Below, piece by piece: positions 1 to 10,771 of a stretch of 64,000 nucleotides of DNA; position 1 is the stretch's first letter; every line of letters begins with the position of its first letter. The DNA lies in assembly GCA_963807225.1 (NCBI GenBank), contig CAWEAD010000010.1:192371-256370 (forward strand), given 5' to 3'. Origin of the DNA: JAGVGT01 sp963807225 (GTDB taxonomy: Bacteria > Desulfobacterota > Desulfobulbia > Desulfobulbales > JAGXFP01). Position numbers and translations under genes: made by a program. The notes below the pieces were generated by a model. It saw only the letters and a list, made by a program, of their open reading frames with translations. It was not told where the DNA came from and searched no databases.

Positions 1-64
1 CAACGCGCATATTGTTACAAATTTGTAATAAGGTATCTGAAAATCTATCAAGGAGGAAATAAAA

Positions 65-2200
<2,136 letters not shown>

Positions 2201-2225
2201 GAAATAGCTGTTGCCGCGACTTCAT

Positions 2226-2257
2226 GGGGAGCCTGAGAGGGCTCCCCATTTTTTTTA
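2226..2257 (+). terminator. Rho-independent terminator after glnN
   Basis: Perfect 8-bp stem GGGGAGCC/GGCTCCCC (2226-2233 with 2240-2247) with a 6-base loop, followed directly by A and a run of nine T. Confidence 0.9.
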
Positions 2258-2497
2258 ATCAGGTTAACCATATACTTTTCAGCGCCAGAATTCCCCCGGG
2301 TGGATATCTGTCGGGAAAGAGAAGCTAAGCGGACGTAAACCGAAGCACAAAATTCACCGAACATTGAGGGGGCGCCGGCCAGGGCGCCCTTTCTGATGTG
2401 GGCAAAGCGATTGATCCGGATCCTCTGTCTCCATGCATCTTTAAAGGGTAAGCCCCTCGGGGCAGGGAACTGGCGCAACCGGGTGAACCGCCTCTGT
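2258..2497. other. Intergenic stretch with a GC-rich hairpin
   Basis: No gene is supported between the glnN terminator and the promoter of the superoxide reductase gene. A perfect 7-bp stem GGGCGCC/GGCGCCC (2370-2376 with 2383-2389) is followed by only three T, so it is a weak terminator candidate. A second small stem, GCCCC TC GGGGC, lies near 2450. Both lie upstream of the TATAAT at 2522 and so would not be part of that leader. They could belong to an unseen small RNA. Confidence 0.4.
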
Positions 2498-2527
2498 TTT
2501 ACTTTGCCGGAGTTTTGCCCGTATAAT
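2498..2527 (+). promoter_or_regulatory. Sigma-70 promoter for the superoxide reductase gene
   Basis: Perfect -10 TATAAT at 2522-2527 and a -35-like TTTACT at 2498-2503 with an 18-bp spacer. It points at the gene starting at 2622, giving a leader of about 90 bases. Confidence 0.6.
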
Positions 2528-2621
2528 ATAAACAAGCCGGAGTCTGAGGGGAGGACAGAAGCTGGTCGGTCGCAGGATTGGGCGGGAAATGATACAACTA
2601 AAAGCAGAAAGGAGAAATGCC

Positions 2622-3017
2622 ATGGCAGATCGCAGAGATTTTCTCAAGGCTTCACTGGCAGTGACGGCAGGGCTCGCCGTATCTCAGGTTTTGCCGGCCC
2701 GAGCGAGTGACTTTCCAGCCGGGCTGATTTACACCGCTACCGCTCCCGGGCGTTGGGCCGGCAAAGAGGGGATTCATGTTCCGGTTGTCAAATTCGAGGG
2801 TCAGCGGGTTACCATCACCACCAATCATCCGATGAGCGCACCCCATTACATTGTACGCCACACCCTGGTGTCGGCCGGCGGCGAGGTTCTCGGCGACAAA
2901 ACTTTCAAGCCCACCGACGAGAAGGCCGTTTCGGTCTTTGAACTGGCAGAGGGGCAGAAACCGCGCTTTGCTACCAGTTTCTGCAACCAGCATGATTTCT
3001 GGGTGACCGAGATCTGA
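2622..3017 (+). CDS. Superoxide reductase (desulfoferrodoxin/neelaredoxin family), Tat-exported
   Basis: Reduces superoxide to peroxide using a mononuclear Fe(His)4(Cys) centre. The 131-residue protein begins with a twin-arginine leader (DRRDFLKASLAVTAG, then cleavage after the ARA/ARAS region), which is unusual for a family that is often cytoplasmic and suggests a periplasmic enzyme. The centre II iron ligands are recognisable as the NHPMSAPHYI histidines and the C-terminal FCNQHDFW Cys/His pair. No N-terminal desulforedoxin Cys4 domain is present, so it is the one-iron type. The ATG at 2622 is chosen over an in-frame upstream ATG at 2589 because AAAGGAG lies just before it and the Tat motif starts there. 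Tat translocase genes occur about 10 kb downstream. Confidence 0.87.
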   Translation: MADRRDFLKASLAVTAGLAVSQVLPARASDFPAGLIYTATAPGRWAGKEGIHVPVVKFEGQRVTITTNHPMSAPHYIVRHTLVSAGGEVLGDKTFKPTDEKAVSVFELAEGQKPRFATSFCNQHDFWVTEI

Positions 3018-3165
3018 AGCAGATATCTCCTCCCGGGAGATTGGTTACGATCGCAGGTTCCTAGGTCAAGCAGAAACGAAATAAACCGGCTGGAATGCAG
3101 ACAGATGAAAATGAGGCTGTCGGATTGATTCCGCAGCCTCTCTTTTATTTTCGGTAAGGTTAAGG

Positions 3166-3849
3166 ATGGCCGGAACTTTAAAAAGATGGCTGTGGGGATT
3201 GGGGCTGACTGTCGCGGCACTGGCATTCATAACTCTCTCCTGTGTCAATATCTGCCCAATCCTGGAAGAGATTTGCCCCTATTTCAGCTGGACCGGAGCA
3301 GGATTTACCGAACTTATTCGTTCCCTGGGCACATGGGGTATGGCGGCCTCGGTGGGCTTGATGGTGGCCCATTCATTCGTGCCCTTTCCAGCCGAATTGC
3401 TGACCATGGCCAACGGCATGGTCTATGGGCCCTGGCTGGGTTCGCTGTTGACCTGGATCGGCGCCATGCTCGGAGCTGTCACCAGTTTCGGCTTGACCCG
3501 CTGGCTGGGGCGCCCCTTCGTCGTCAAGGTGCTTTCCGGGCAAAAACTCTGCCGTCTAGATGAATGGGCGACGCAACAGGGGGTAGTGACTCTGCTGCTC
3601 AGCCGGCTACTGCCGGTGGTTTCCTTCAACCTGATCAATTACGCAGCTGGTCTTACCCCGGTGTCGTGGTGGACCTTTGTCTGGACCACCGGTCTGGGCA
3701 TCATACCGATGACCGTGCTGATGGTGGCGATGGGCAGCCGATTGCAACTGTTGCCTTGGTGGCTTTGGCTCTCGACGGGGCTCCTTATACTGCTGCTCTG
3801 GTTGGTTTGGAGTCGGCGGAAAAAACTTCAAATGTGTGAGATTGATTGA
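3166..3849 (+). CDS. TVP38/TMEM64 (SNARE-associated, DedA-like) membrane protein
   Basis: A 227-residue polytopic inner-membrane protein. Its pattern is an N-terminal membrane segment, the conserved family core around GAVTSFGLTRWLGRPF (about residues 102-117), a re-entrant/glycine-rich stretch LSRLLPVVSFNLINYAAGL, and two C-terminal membrane helices ending in a basic tail. The family is linked to membrane homeostasis and lipid scrambling; no substrate can be assigned from sequence. The stop overlaps the next start by one base (TGATG), indicating translational coupling with the ArfB-like gene. Confidence 0.8.
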   Translation: MAGTLKRWLWGLGLTVAALAFITLSCVNICPILEEICPYFSWTGAGFTELIRSLGTWGMAASVGLMVAHSFVPFPAELLTMANGMVYGPWLGSLLTWIGAMLGAVTSFGLTRWLGRPFVVKVLSGQKLCRLDEWATQQGVVTLLLSRLLPVVSFNLINYAAGLTPVSWWTFVWTTGLGIIPMTVLMVAMGSRLQLLPWWLWLSTGLLILLLWLVWSRRKKLQMCEID

Positions 3850-4268
3850 TGGAAGCAATTCCGATCGGAGCTGAATTGCATCTGCCTCTGGGCGAGGTAG
3901 AATTGACTTATGTTAGAGCCCAGGGGGCCGGAGGGCAAAACGTCAACAAGGTGGCGACCGCCGTCCATCTCCGTTTCGACATCCGGGCCTCGTCCCTGCC
4001 GGAAGAAATCAAGGAGAGGCTTTTGCAGCTTCAGGATCGGCGGCTGACCCGGGAGGGCGAGATCGTCATCAAGGCTCAGCGTTATCGAACTCAGGAGAAA
4101 AACCGGACCGAGGCCCTGGCTCGCCTGGCTGAACTGATCAGGGCGGTAACCGTGGTCCGCCGCAAGAGAAAACCGACTCGACCAACCCTGGCCGCCAAGC
4201 AAAGGCGTTTGGCCGGTAAAACCAGACACGGTCGCCTCAAAGGCCTGCGAGGCAAGGTAGAGGAGTGA
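3849..4268 (+). CDS. arfB: ArfB-like peptidyl-tRNA hydrolase / class I release factor domain protein
   Basis: Rescues stalled ribosomes by hydrolysing peptidyl-tRNA. The 139-residue protein carries the release-factor catalytic motif GAGGQNVNKV (GGQ near residue 28) without the codon-recognition domains of RF1/RF2. It ends in a long Lys/Arg-rich tail (RRKRKPTRPTLAAKQRRLAGK), the element that in ArfB/YaeJ enters the empty mRNA channel. An alternative TTG start lies one codon upstream at 3846. It is translationally coupled to the preceding membrane-protein gene. Confidence 0.88.
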   Translation: MEAIPIGAELHLPLGEVELTYVRAQGAGGQNVNKVATAVHLRFDIRASSLPEEIKERLLQLQDRRLTREGEIVIKAQRYRTQEKNRTEALARLAELIRAVTVVRRKRKPTRPTLAAKQRRLAGKTRHGRLKGLRGKVEE

Positions 4269-4340
4269 GGAACTTTGCGCCGGTCTGATTTTGCCCTGTT
4301 AATTCCCTGATCCCTGCTTGGTCTGATTCGGGCGGAACGC

Positions 4341-6404
4341 TTACGACATTTTGGAAAAGTCGCCGATCCGCAGGAAGAGCCGCGAGATGGCGGTCAGCAG
4401 ATTCAGGCGATTGTTCCGCAGATTTTCGTCCTCGGCCATGACCATAACCTGATCGAAGAAACGGTCAACCGGCTCTTTCATCTTGAGGATGGCGGTCATT
4501 GCACCGGGGTAATCGCGGGCGGCCAGGTGCGGCGCGGCCTCGTCGCGGACCCGTCCCAGAGCCTGATATAGTTCTTGTTCGCCGGCTTCGACCAGCAGGT
4601 CTTCCCGGACGGTGTCCGCATCGTTGTCTTTGATGATGTTGCGCACCCGCTTGAAGGAACCGGCCAGGATAGTAAAGGTTTCCTGGTTCTGAACCCCGGC
4701 CAGGGCGCGGATACGCAAGGTGCAGTCGATTACGTCGTCGAAATCCACCGAGGTGACCGCTTCCACGGCGGCGCCAGGCAACCCCTTAGCGGTAAGATCG
4801 TTGATGAATCTCCCTTTGATGAAGTCGAGCACGGCCAGCCTGGCTGAGGTGATCTCCACGGTGACTTGGTCTGCGTAGAGCTCGAGAGCCTTGTTTGTCA
4901 GCTCTTGCAGGGAAATGACCAGTTGATGGCGCTCGATGATAGCCAGCATTCCCAGGGCCAGGCGGCGCAAGCCGTAGGGGTCGGTGGTGCCGGTGGGCTG
5001 CTTGCCGATGCCGAAACAGCCGGCGATGGTGTCGATCCGGTCGGCCAGGCCTACCAAGGCACCGGTCAGACTCTTAGGACCTTCGCTGCCGGCCCTGACC
5101 GGCATGTAATGTTCGGAGATGGCCATCGCCACTTCCTCCGATTCCCCGTCGAGCCGGGCGTAAGCCCGACCCATGATGCCCTGCAGGGAAGGAAACTCAC
5201 CGACCATGGCGGTGAGCAGGTCGGCTTTGGCCAGTTGCGCGGCCCGGCCTACCGTGGCCGTCAGCGCCGGGGCCAACTTTTGGGCCAGGCCGACCGCCAG
5301 GGTCTCGACCCGGGCGGTTTTTTCCAGCATGGTGCCGAGCCCGGCCTGGAAGACAATACCGGAGAGTTGGTTGGTTCGGTCGGCCAGTTTCTGCTGCTGG
5401 TCCTCCTTGAAGAAGAAGAGGGCGTCCTCCAACCGAGCCCGCAGGACCCGCTGGTGGCCGTTGACTGCCAATTGTTCGTTACGGGTGGCGGTGTTGTTGA
5501 CGGCGATGAAATTTGGTAGCAAGCGCCCCTCGCTGTCGGCGATGGCGAAGTACTTCTGATGCTCGCGCATGGAGGTGATCAGCACCTCGCGGGGCACAGC
5601 CAGGAATTTTTCGTCGAAGCTGCCCCGCACCGCGTGCGGTTCCTCGACCAGATTTGTGACGGTATCGAGCAGTTCCTCGTCCGGCAGCACTTCACCACCG
5701 GTGGACCGGGCCGCCTCGGTTACCTCCCGGCGTACGGCTTCACGCCGTTCGGCCGGGTCGGCCAAGACATGGGCCTGGCGCAGGGAGTCAAGGTAATGTG
5801 AAAAATCCTTAACCGCGATGGATTCCGGGGCCATGAAACGGTGGCCCCGGGTGGTCCGACCGCTCTCCACTTCGTTGACCTGGCAGGGAATCACGACTTC
5901 CCCGTAGCTGGCCAGCAGCCAGCGTATGGGTCGGGCGAAGCTGGCCCGGCCGGCGCCCCAGCGCATCGATTTGGGAAAGGGCAGACCGGCAATGGCGTCG
6001 GTCAGGATCTCGGGCAGCAGGGTGGCGGTTTTCTCGCCTTTCTTTTCCACCACAACCTGCAGGTACTCACCCTTTGGGGTGGAAGTGATCCGGATATCGT
6101 CCAGGGTAGCCCCCTTGGAGCGGGCGAAACCTTCGGCCGCCTTGGTAGGTTTTCCCTGGGCGTCGAAAGCGGCCGCCTTGGGCGGTCCGAGAATCTCCTC
6201 ACGGCGGTCAGCCTGGGTCTCTTCCAGGTCGGAGATGCAGACCGTCAGCCGCCGAGGGGTGGCGGCGGTTTTGACCGAACCATGGGCCAAACCCAGTTCA
6301 GCCAGACTGCCGGTGAGCAGGCGGGTCAGGTTTTCGAGAGCCGGGTTGATGTAGCCGGCCGGGATTTCCTCGGTGCCGATCTCGAAAATAAGTTCATGCT
6401 GCAT
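4341..6404 (-). CDS. glyS: Glycine-tRNA ligase beta subunit
   Basis: Beta chain of the bacterial alpha2-beta2 glycyl-tRNA synthetase; binds tRNA-Gly. About 687 residues, the normal family length. It begins with ELIFEIGTEEIPAGY, the family signature, and ends with the DALR-type anticodon-binding region (VDRFFDQVMVMAEDENLRNNRLNLL). The ATG at 6404 is preferred over the in-frame ATG at 6425 because the family signature starts at its second residue and a short AAGG lies upstream. The alpha subunit gene glyQ is not in the window, which is unusual since glyQS are normally adjacent; folE2 lies upstream instead. Confidence 0.94.
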   Translation of the reverse strand: MQHELIFEIGTEEIPAGYINPALENLTRLLTGSLAELGLAHGSVKTAATPRRLTVCISDLEETQADRREEILGPPKAAAFDAQGKPTKAAEGFARSKGATLDDIRITSTPKGEYLQVVVEKKGEKTATLLPEILTDAIAGLPFPKSMRWGAGRASFARPIRWLLASYGEVVIPCQVNEVESGRTTRGHRFMAPESIAVKDFSHYLDSLRQAHVLADPAERREAVRREVTEAARSTGGEVLPDEELLDTVTNLVEEPHAVRGSFDEKFLAVPREVLITSMREHQKYFAIADSEGRLLPNFIAVNNTATRNEQLAVNGHQRVLRARLEDALFFFKEDQQQKLADRTNQLSGIVFQAGLGTMLEKTARVETLAVGLAQKLAPALTATVGRAAQLAKADLLTAMVGEFPSLQGIMGRAYARLDGESEEVAMAISEHYMPVRAGSEGPKSLTGALVGLADRIDTIAGCFGIGKQPTGTTDPYGLRRLALGMLAIIERHQLVISLQELTNKALELYADQVTVEITSARLAVLDFIKGRFINDLTAKGLPGAAVEAVTSVDFDDVIDCTLRIRALAGVQNQETFTILAGSFKRVRNIIKDNDADTVREDLLVEAGEQELYQALGRVRDEAAPHLAARDYPGAMTAILKMKEPVDRFFDQVMVMAEDENLRNNRLNLLTAISRLFLRIGDFSKMS

Positions 6405-6440
6405 CTCGACAATCCTTATAAGCAAAGGGGAGTTGGGGAG

Positions 6441-7184
6441 TTACCGGTGGTCGGGCCATTCCAGAGAAGCAAAAGTGTTGAAGCCGGCGGCCAAGTTTTT
6501 GATGGTCACCGTAAACCAGCGGATCTCCTGATGGGCGGAAAGTTTGGCGCCGATGACCTTGGCCAGACGCTCCACCGACAGGTGGCGCTCGACCTCCGGG
6601 CCGGGCGGATCGGACCAATTTAAGTTATGGGTGGTAACTTCTTCAACCATTTTTATCAGATCTTCGATCCAGATGAAGTGACGGAAACGCAGACTGATAT
6701 CAGCCACGCCCCAGCGCCCCAGCGAACGGGGCAGGGCGTTGCCGCACTGGATTGGAAGCGGGGGATAGATCGGCACCCGGATATCCAGGATCAGATCCTC
6801 TTCCTGGTCCAGTGAGCCATGCATGCGGCAGATATATTCGTCGATGCCGACGGTTTCCTGATCCCCTTTCCTTTTCAGGAAGTAGGGGAATTCGATCTCG
6901 ACATGAGCCTCCTCGGCCTGGAGCTTCTCCTTCATCTCCTCCAGGATGAGGTTGAAGTTCTTGGGGTTGATCTCGCCGTGAAAGCGGTTCAGGATCTCGA
7001 TGAAGCGGCTCATGTGGGTGCCCTTGAAGTGATGGGGCAGATTGACGTACATGTTGACCGTGGCCACGGTGCTCTGATGCTCCCGGGCTTTGTCCAGAAC
7101 CGTGATCGGATAGGTGATGTTCTTGACCCCGACTTTTTTGATGTTGATGCGCCGGTGGTCGCGTTGGCTCTGGATATCCTTCAT
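6441..7184 (-). CDS. folE2: GTP cyclohydrolase FolE2-type (COG1469), atypical active-site region
   Basis: FolE2 is the zinc-independent alternative to FolE for the first step of folate (and queuosine) synthesis, converting GTP to dihydroneopterin triphosphate. The 247-residue protein has the family opening (DIQSQRDHRRINIKKVGVKN), the central HMSRFIEILNRFHGEI segment and the FRHFIWIEDLIKMVEEV segment. Where well-studied FolE2 proteins carry CPCSK and GAHNQR, this one reads PIQCGNALPRSLGRWGVAD, with one cysteine. The frame is open throughout and the flanks align, so this is probably a subfamily variant rather than a sequence error. Activity is inferred, not certain. Confidence 0.75.
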   Translation of the reverse strand: MKDIQSQRDHRRINIKKVGVKNITYPITVLDKAREHQSTVATVNMYVNLPHHFKGTHMSRFIEILNRFHGEINPKNFNLILEEMKEKLQAEEAHVEIEFPYFLKRKGDQETVGIDEYICRMHGSLDQEEDLILDIRVPIYPPLPIQCGNALPRSLGRWGVADISLRFRHFIWIEDLIKMVEEVTTHNLNWSDPPGPEVERHLSVERLAKVIGAKLSAHQEIRWFTVTIKNLAAGFNTFASLEWPDHR

Positions 7185-7277
7185 CGCGACTGCGGGAATT
7201 GTCGGGAGGGAGAAGGTTTGCGGTCCAATCCGGTCCGGTTGGCGGGCCGGGGGCTGGAAGAAGGAGACGACAAGGAT

Positions 7278-7631
7278 TCAGTCCCCGAGGTGACGGCGGA
7301 CCGAATCGATCAGTTCCCGCATGTCGGCCGATTTGACAATGAAATCGTCTGAAGCCCAGGAGGAGAGGTTCTGCTTGTATTCCTGGTAGGCGGAACTGAG
7401 AATCACCGGTAGTTTCGGGTCCTTTTCCTTGATCTTACGCAGTACATCAATGCCGTTCATGCCGGGCATCTGGATATCGAGGATCACCAGATTGGGGTTT
7501 AATGTGGGCAGGATCTTCAGGGCCTCCTCGCCGTTCATGGCCGAGTGTACTTCGTAGCCCAACTCTTCCAGCTCTTCCCGGTAAAGGATATGGATGCTCT
7601 CTTCGTCATCGACCAGCAGGATCTTTTTCAT
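7278..7631 (-). CDS. Stand-alone response regulator receiver domain (CheY-like)
   Basis: A 117-residue single-domain receiver. The acidic pocket is DDEE near the N-terminus, the phospho-acceptor Asp lies in LVILDIQMPGMNG, a Ser replaces the usual Thr in VILSSAY, and the conserved Lys is in DFIVKSAD. No output domain is present, so it must act on a partner. The ATG at 7631 is selected because GGAG sits 6 bases upstream, even though this start is inside the end of galT. It overlaps galT (stop at 7652) only if a longer start is used. No kinase is adjacent. Confidence 0.87.
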   Translation of the reverse strand: MKKILLVDDEESIHILYREELEELGYEVHSAMNGEEALKILPTLNPNLVILDIQMPGMNGIDVLRKIKEKDPKLPVILSSAYQEYKQNLSSWASDDFIVKSADMRELIDSVRRHLGD

Positions 7632-7651
7632 GGCCATCTCCGGAGCTCGGG

Positions 7652-8650
7652 TCAAATGGTTGCTTCCTTGAGAAACTTAGCGGCGTCTTCAGGCGGCACA
7701 GGATTAATGTAGAATCCCGAACCCCATTCGAAACCGGCGATGGAAGTTAGTTTGGGCATGATCTCGAAATGCCAGTGAAAATGGTGCAGGGGCTCGGAAC
7801 GCAGCGGCGCGGTATGGAGCACGAAATTGTAGGGAACCCCGGGGATGCAGTGGTCCAGACGGCGCATGACCTCCGAGAAAATGACGGTCAGGTCCTCCAG
7901 GTGTTTATCGCCCATGGCGATGTAGGAAGAAGAGTGCTCCTTGGGCAGGATCCACATCTCAAAGGGCGAACGCGGTGCGTAGGGGGTAATGGCGATGAAA
8001 TGCTCGCTCTGGCAGACGATGCGGATTTCCTTGCGCAGTTCCTGGCGGATGATGTCGCAGAAGATGCAGCGGTCCTTGTAGCCGTAATAATTCTTGCTGC
8101 CCTCAAGTTCGGAAACGATCATCCGGGGCAGGATGGGCAGGGCGATCAACTGGGAGTGGGAATGTTCCAGCGAGGCGCCGGCGGCGCTGCCGAAATTCTT
8201 GAAGACCATCACATAGCTGAAACGCAGATCCCGGGAAAGATCGATAATCCGGTCGCGGAAGGCCCAGAAAACCTGAATCATCTTGTCGGGCGGCAGGTAG
8301 GTAAAAGAGGCGTTATGGTCCGGGGTCTCGATGATGACCTCGTGGGCTCCGATGCCGTTCATCTTGTCGTAGATACCCTCGCCTTCCTTGTCCAGTGAAC
8401 CTTCGATCACCAGGGCCGGGTATTTGTTCGGTACTACTCGCAGGGTCCAACCGGGGCGGTTGGGGGCTGGCTGGGGGCGGCCATAGCTCAGGACCTCTGC
8501 CGGGGTGGTGGTTTCGTTGCCCGGACATAACGGGCAGAAACCACCGATGGTCGGAGGTTTTTCAATGATGAAGTCGGTGGGCCGCTTGCCACGCTCGGTG
8601 GAGATGATGATCCAGCGGCCCAGGATCGGGTCTTTGCGAAGTTCCGGCAT
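7652..8650 (-). CDS. galT: Galactose-1-phosphate uridylyltransferase
   Basis: Transfers UMP between UDP-glucose and galactose-1-phosphate (Leloir pathway; supplies UDP-galactose for surface sugars). The 332-residue protein shows the HIT-superfamily active site HSHSQ in the segment ASLEHSHSQLIALP, the N-terminal zinc-site cysteines CPLCPG and a second CIFC pair. The C-terminal HFHWHFEIMPKLT segment is also typical. It lies 6 bases downstream of the dksA-like gene, consistent with one operon. It could also act as an ADP-glucose phosphorylase-like relative, but the length and motifs fit GalT. Confidence 0.9.
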   Translation of the reverse strand: MPELRKDPILGRWIIISTERGKRPTDFIIEKPPTIGGFCPLCPGNETTTPAEVLSYGRPQPAPNRPGWTLRVVPNKYPALVIEGSLDKEGEGIYDKMNGIGAHEVIIETPDHNASFTYLPPDKMIQVFWAFRDRIIDLSRDLRFSYVMVFKNFGSAAGASLEHSHSQLIALPILPRMIVSELEGSKNYYGYKDRCIFCDIIRQELRKEIRIVCQSEHFIAITPYAPRSPFEMWILPKEHSSSYIAMGDKHLEDLTVIFSEVMRRLDHCIPGVPYNFVLHTAPLRSEPLHHFHWHFEIMPKLTSIAGFEWGSGFYINPVPPEDAAKFLKEATI

Positions 8651-8656
8651 TTCTTC

Positions 8657-9016
8657 TCAGGCCTTGGATTTTTCCTCTTGTTCCTGCCGGGTTTTGCAGT
8701 CGATACAGTAAGTGGTCACCGGCCGGGCCTCCAATCGTTCCTTGGCGATGTCATCACCGCAATCGTCGCAGATGCCGTAGGAGCCGTTATCGATTCGTTC
8801 GATGGCCTCTTTGATTTTGTTCAAGAGTTTCCTTTCCCGATCACGGATTCGCAGTTCAAAGCTCCGATCCGATTCGGCCGAGGCTCGGTCGGTGGGGTCC
8901 GGGTAGTTGTCGGTATGATCGGTCATATCGGAAATGGTTTTCTCGGCCTCGGTCAGGATATTGGAGCTCATATCCTCAAGTTTAATTCTGAAGTAGGCCA
9001 GATCTTTCTTGTTCAT
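8657..9016 (-). CDS. dksA: DksA/TraR-family zinc-finger transcription regulator
   Basis: Binds the RNA polymerase secondary channel and, with ppGpp, tunes rRNA and amino-acid promoters. The 119-residue protein has a coiled coil with the DPTDRAS (DxxDxA-type) tip and a C4 zinc finger CDDCG...YCIDC. The ATG at 9016 is preferred to 9112 because GGAG precedes it and the family N-terminus starts here. The order dksA-galT-receiver-folE2-glyS on the minus strand with short gaps suggests a single long transcript. Confidence 0.9.
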   Translation of the reverse strand: MNKKDLAYFRIKLEDMSSNILTEAEKTISDMTDHTDNYPDPTDRASAESDRSFELRIRDRERKLLNKIKEAIERIDNGSYGICDDCGDDIAKERLEARPVTTYCIDCKTRQEQEEKSKA

Positions 9017-9053
9017 GTTGTGAATCTCCAGCTTTGTGGGGTAAAAACTTTCT

Positions 9054-9545
9054 TTATATCGCGTAATTTCCGCTTTTGCCGCCGCTTTTCCGCAACAATC
9101 GGAGGTTTTCAATTACCATGCCCTTGTCGACCGACTTGCACATATCGTAGATGGTCAGAGCGGCTATCGAGGCGGCGGTCAGGGCCTCCATTTCCACGCC
9201 GGTCCGACCGGTGGTTTCGACCGTGGCCGTGATTACGATGCAGCGGGAATCGTCATCCCGCTCGAACTCGACCTCGGCCCTGGTCAGGAGCAGCGGATGA
9301 GCCAGGGGAATCAGTTCCGGGGTCTTTTTGGCCGCCATGATTCCGGCCACCCGGGCCACGCCCAAGACATCACCCTTGCCGATTTTGCCGCTCCGGAACA
9401 GCTCATAAGCAGTCTCGGACATTCGCACCCGGCCTCCGGCCACCGCCACTCGCCGAGAATCGGTCTTGTCCCCGATATCGACCATCCTGGCGTTACCACG
9501 CTGATCGAGGTGGCTCAGTTGCTTTTCCGATTTTCCGGTCGACAT
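9054..9545 (-). CDS. moaC: Cyclic pyranopterin monophosphate synthase
   Basis: Second step of molybdenum cofactor synthesis, converting the MoaA product to cyclic pyranopterin monophosphate. The 163-residue protein spans the complete family: N-terminal NARMVDIGDK, the IPLAHPLLL segment, ATVETTGRTGVEMEALTAAS, and the catalytic lysine region MCKSVDKGMVIENLRLL. The other moa genes are absent from the window. It is a stand-alone gene between dnaJ and dksA, 37 bases upstream of the dksA start. Confidence 0.94.
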   Translation of the reverse strand: MSTGKSEKQLSHLDQRGNARMVDIGDKTDSRRVAVAGGRVRMSETAYELFRSGKIGKGDVLGVARVAGIMAAKKTPELIPLAHPLLLTRAEVEFERDDDSRCIVITATVETTGRTGVEMEALTAASIAALTIYDMCKSVDKGMVIENLRLLRKSGGKSGNYAI

Positions 9546-9647
9546 TTCATCCTTCTTTGCCGAGCCAAGGCAAATCTAACATTTTACCGAGCGGCCAGGC
9601 CATTAAAAAACAAAATTTTCCTGCCGACTCTGGGGCAGCCCCCGGCT

Positions 9648-10757
9648 TCACCCGGTTTTCCGGAAGATTTTCTTGAGAAAACCTTCCTCGTCATCCTCTG
9701 ATTTTTCTTTTTCCAGGGCGGCAAATTCTTCCATTATTTCCTGCTGCCGGGTGGTCATCTGTTTCGGGGTTTGAACCTGGACCACCACGATCATATTTCC
9801 CCGGCTTTCGTTACGCAGGTGCTTTACACCTTCACCTTTCAGGGTGAAATTGGTCCCGTACTGGGTTCCGGCCGGGATCTTCAGGCTCTTTTCGCCGTGG
9901 ATGGTCGGTACCGTCAACTTGCAACCCAGTGCCGCCTGGGTCATGGATATTGGCAGTTGCAGGTAGATGTCGTCGCCTTCCCGCTGGAAGTATTCATGGG
10001 GTTCGACGTAAAGAAAGACATAGAGGTCGCCGGAAGGGCCGTTACGGCGGCCGCCTTCGCCTTCGCCGGTCAGTCGCATCCGGGCGCCGTTATCGACCCC
10101 GGCGGGAATTTTGAGCGAGACTTTTTTCTTCTTATTGACCAACCCCTGTCCGTCACAGTCCTGGCAGGGCTCGGTAATGATCTGGCCCCGGCCGTGGCAG
10201 GAGGGGCAGGCGGTGCTGATGTTGAAGAAGCCCTGGTTGCGAAGGATCTGACCCCGGCCCTGGCAGCGGCTGCAGAGCTGCGGCTGATGGCCGGGCCGGA
10301 CCCCGCTGCCCTCGCAGGTCCAGCAGGTTTCGGGGCGGGTGATTTCAATTTCTTTCTCCAGCCCGTGTACCGCCTCCATGAAGGAGATGGTCATGTCGTA
10401 GCGCAGATCGGCTCCCGGAATGGGTCCTTGATTGGAGCGCTTGGAACCGCCGAAGCCGAAGAGGTCTCCGAAGATGTCCCCGAAGTTGGAGAAGATGTCG
10501 TTGAAATTGCTGGGTCCGCCGCTGTAGCCGCTGTCTCTCAGGCCTTCAACTCCGAAGCGGTCGTAGATCTTGCGTTTTTCCAGGTCACCAAGCACTTCAT
10601 AAGCTTCGGTGGCCTCCTTGAATTTCTCTTCCGCCTCTTTTTCGCCCTGGTTGCGGTCAGGGTGAAATTTCATGGCGATGCGGCGGTAAGCCTTCTTGAT
10701 CTCATCCCCCGAAGCGTTTCGGGCAATCTCGAGTATTTCGTAGTAATCCCTAGGCAT
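9648..10757 (-). CDS. dnaJ: Chaperone DnaJ
   Basis: Hsp40 co-chaperone that delivers substrates to DnaK and stimulates its ATPase. The 369-residue protein has a J domain with HPD (KFHPDRNQ), a Gly/Phe-rich linker, four CxxCxGxG zinc repeats (CWTCEGSG, CSRCQGRG, CPSCHGRG, CQDCDGQG) and the C-terminal substrate-binding domains. The ATG at 10757 is the J-domain start MPRDYYEIL; an open frame continues upstream over rpoZ but has no family similarity. The CPSCH string is part of the zinc repeat, not a heme site. rpoZ ends 15 bases upstream, suggesting co-transcription. Confidence 0.95.
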   Translation of the reverse strand: MPRDYYEILEIARNASGDEIKKAYRRIAMKFHPDRNQGEKEAEEKFKEATEAYEVLGDLEKRKIYDRFGVEGLRDSGYSGGPSNFNDIFSNFGDIFGDLFGFGGSKRSNQGPIPGADLRYDMTISFMEAVHGLEKEIEITRPETCWTCEGSGVRPGHQPQLCSRCQGRGQILRNQGFFNISTACPSCHGRGQIITEPCQDCDGQGLVNKKKKVSLKIPAGVDNGARMRLTGEGEGGRRNGPSGDLYVFLYVEPHEYFQREGDDIYLQLPISMTQAALGCKLTVPTIHGEKSLKIPAGTQYGTNFTLKGEGVKHLRNESRGNMIVVVQVQTPKQMTTRQQEIMEEFAALEKEKSEDDEEGFLKKIFRKTG

Positions 10758-10771
10758 GGCGAAACGTTCGA

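Noticed and set aside
5841..6623. 260-residue plus-strand frame opposite glyS
   Set aside because: It is the complement of a conserved essential gene and has no family features.
10070..10350. CxxCH string (CPSCH) in the minus-strand gene at 9.6-10.8 kb
   Set aside because: It is one of the four CxxCxGxG zinc repeats of DnaJ, a cytoplasmic protein, so it is not a heme site.
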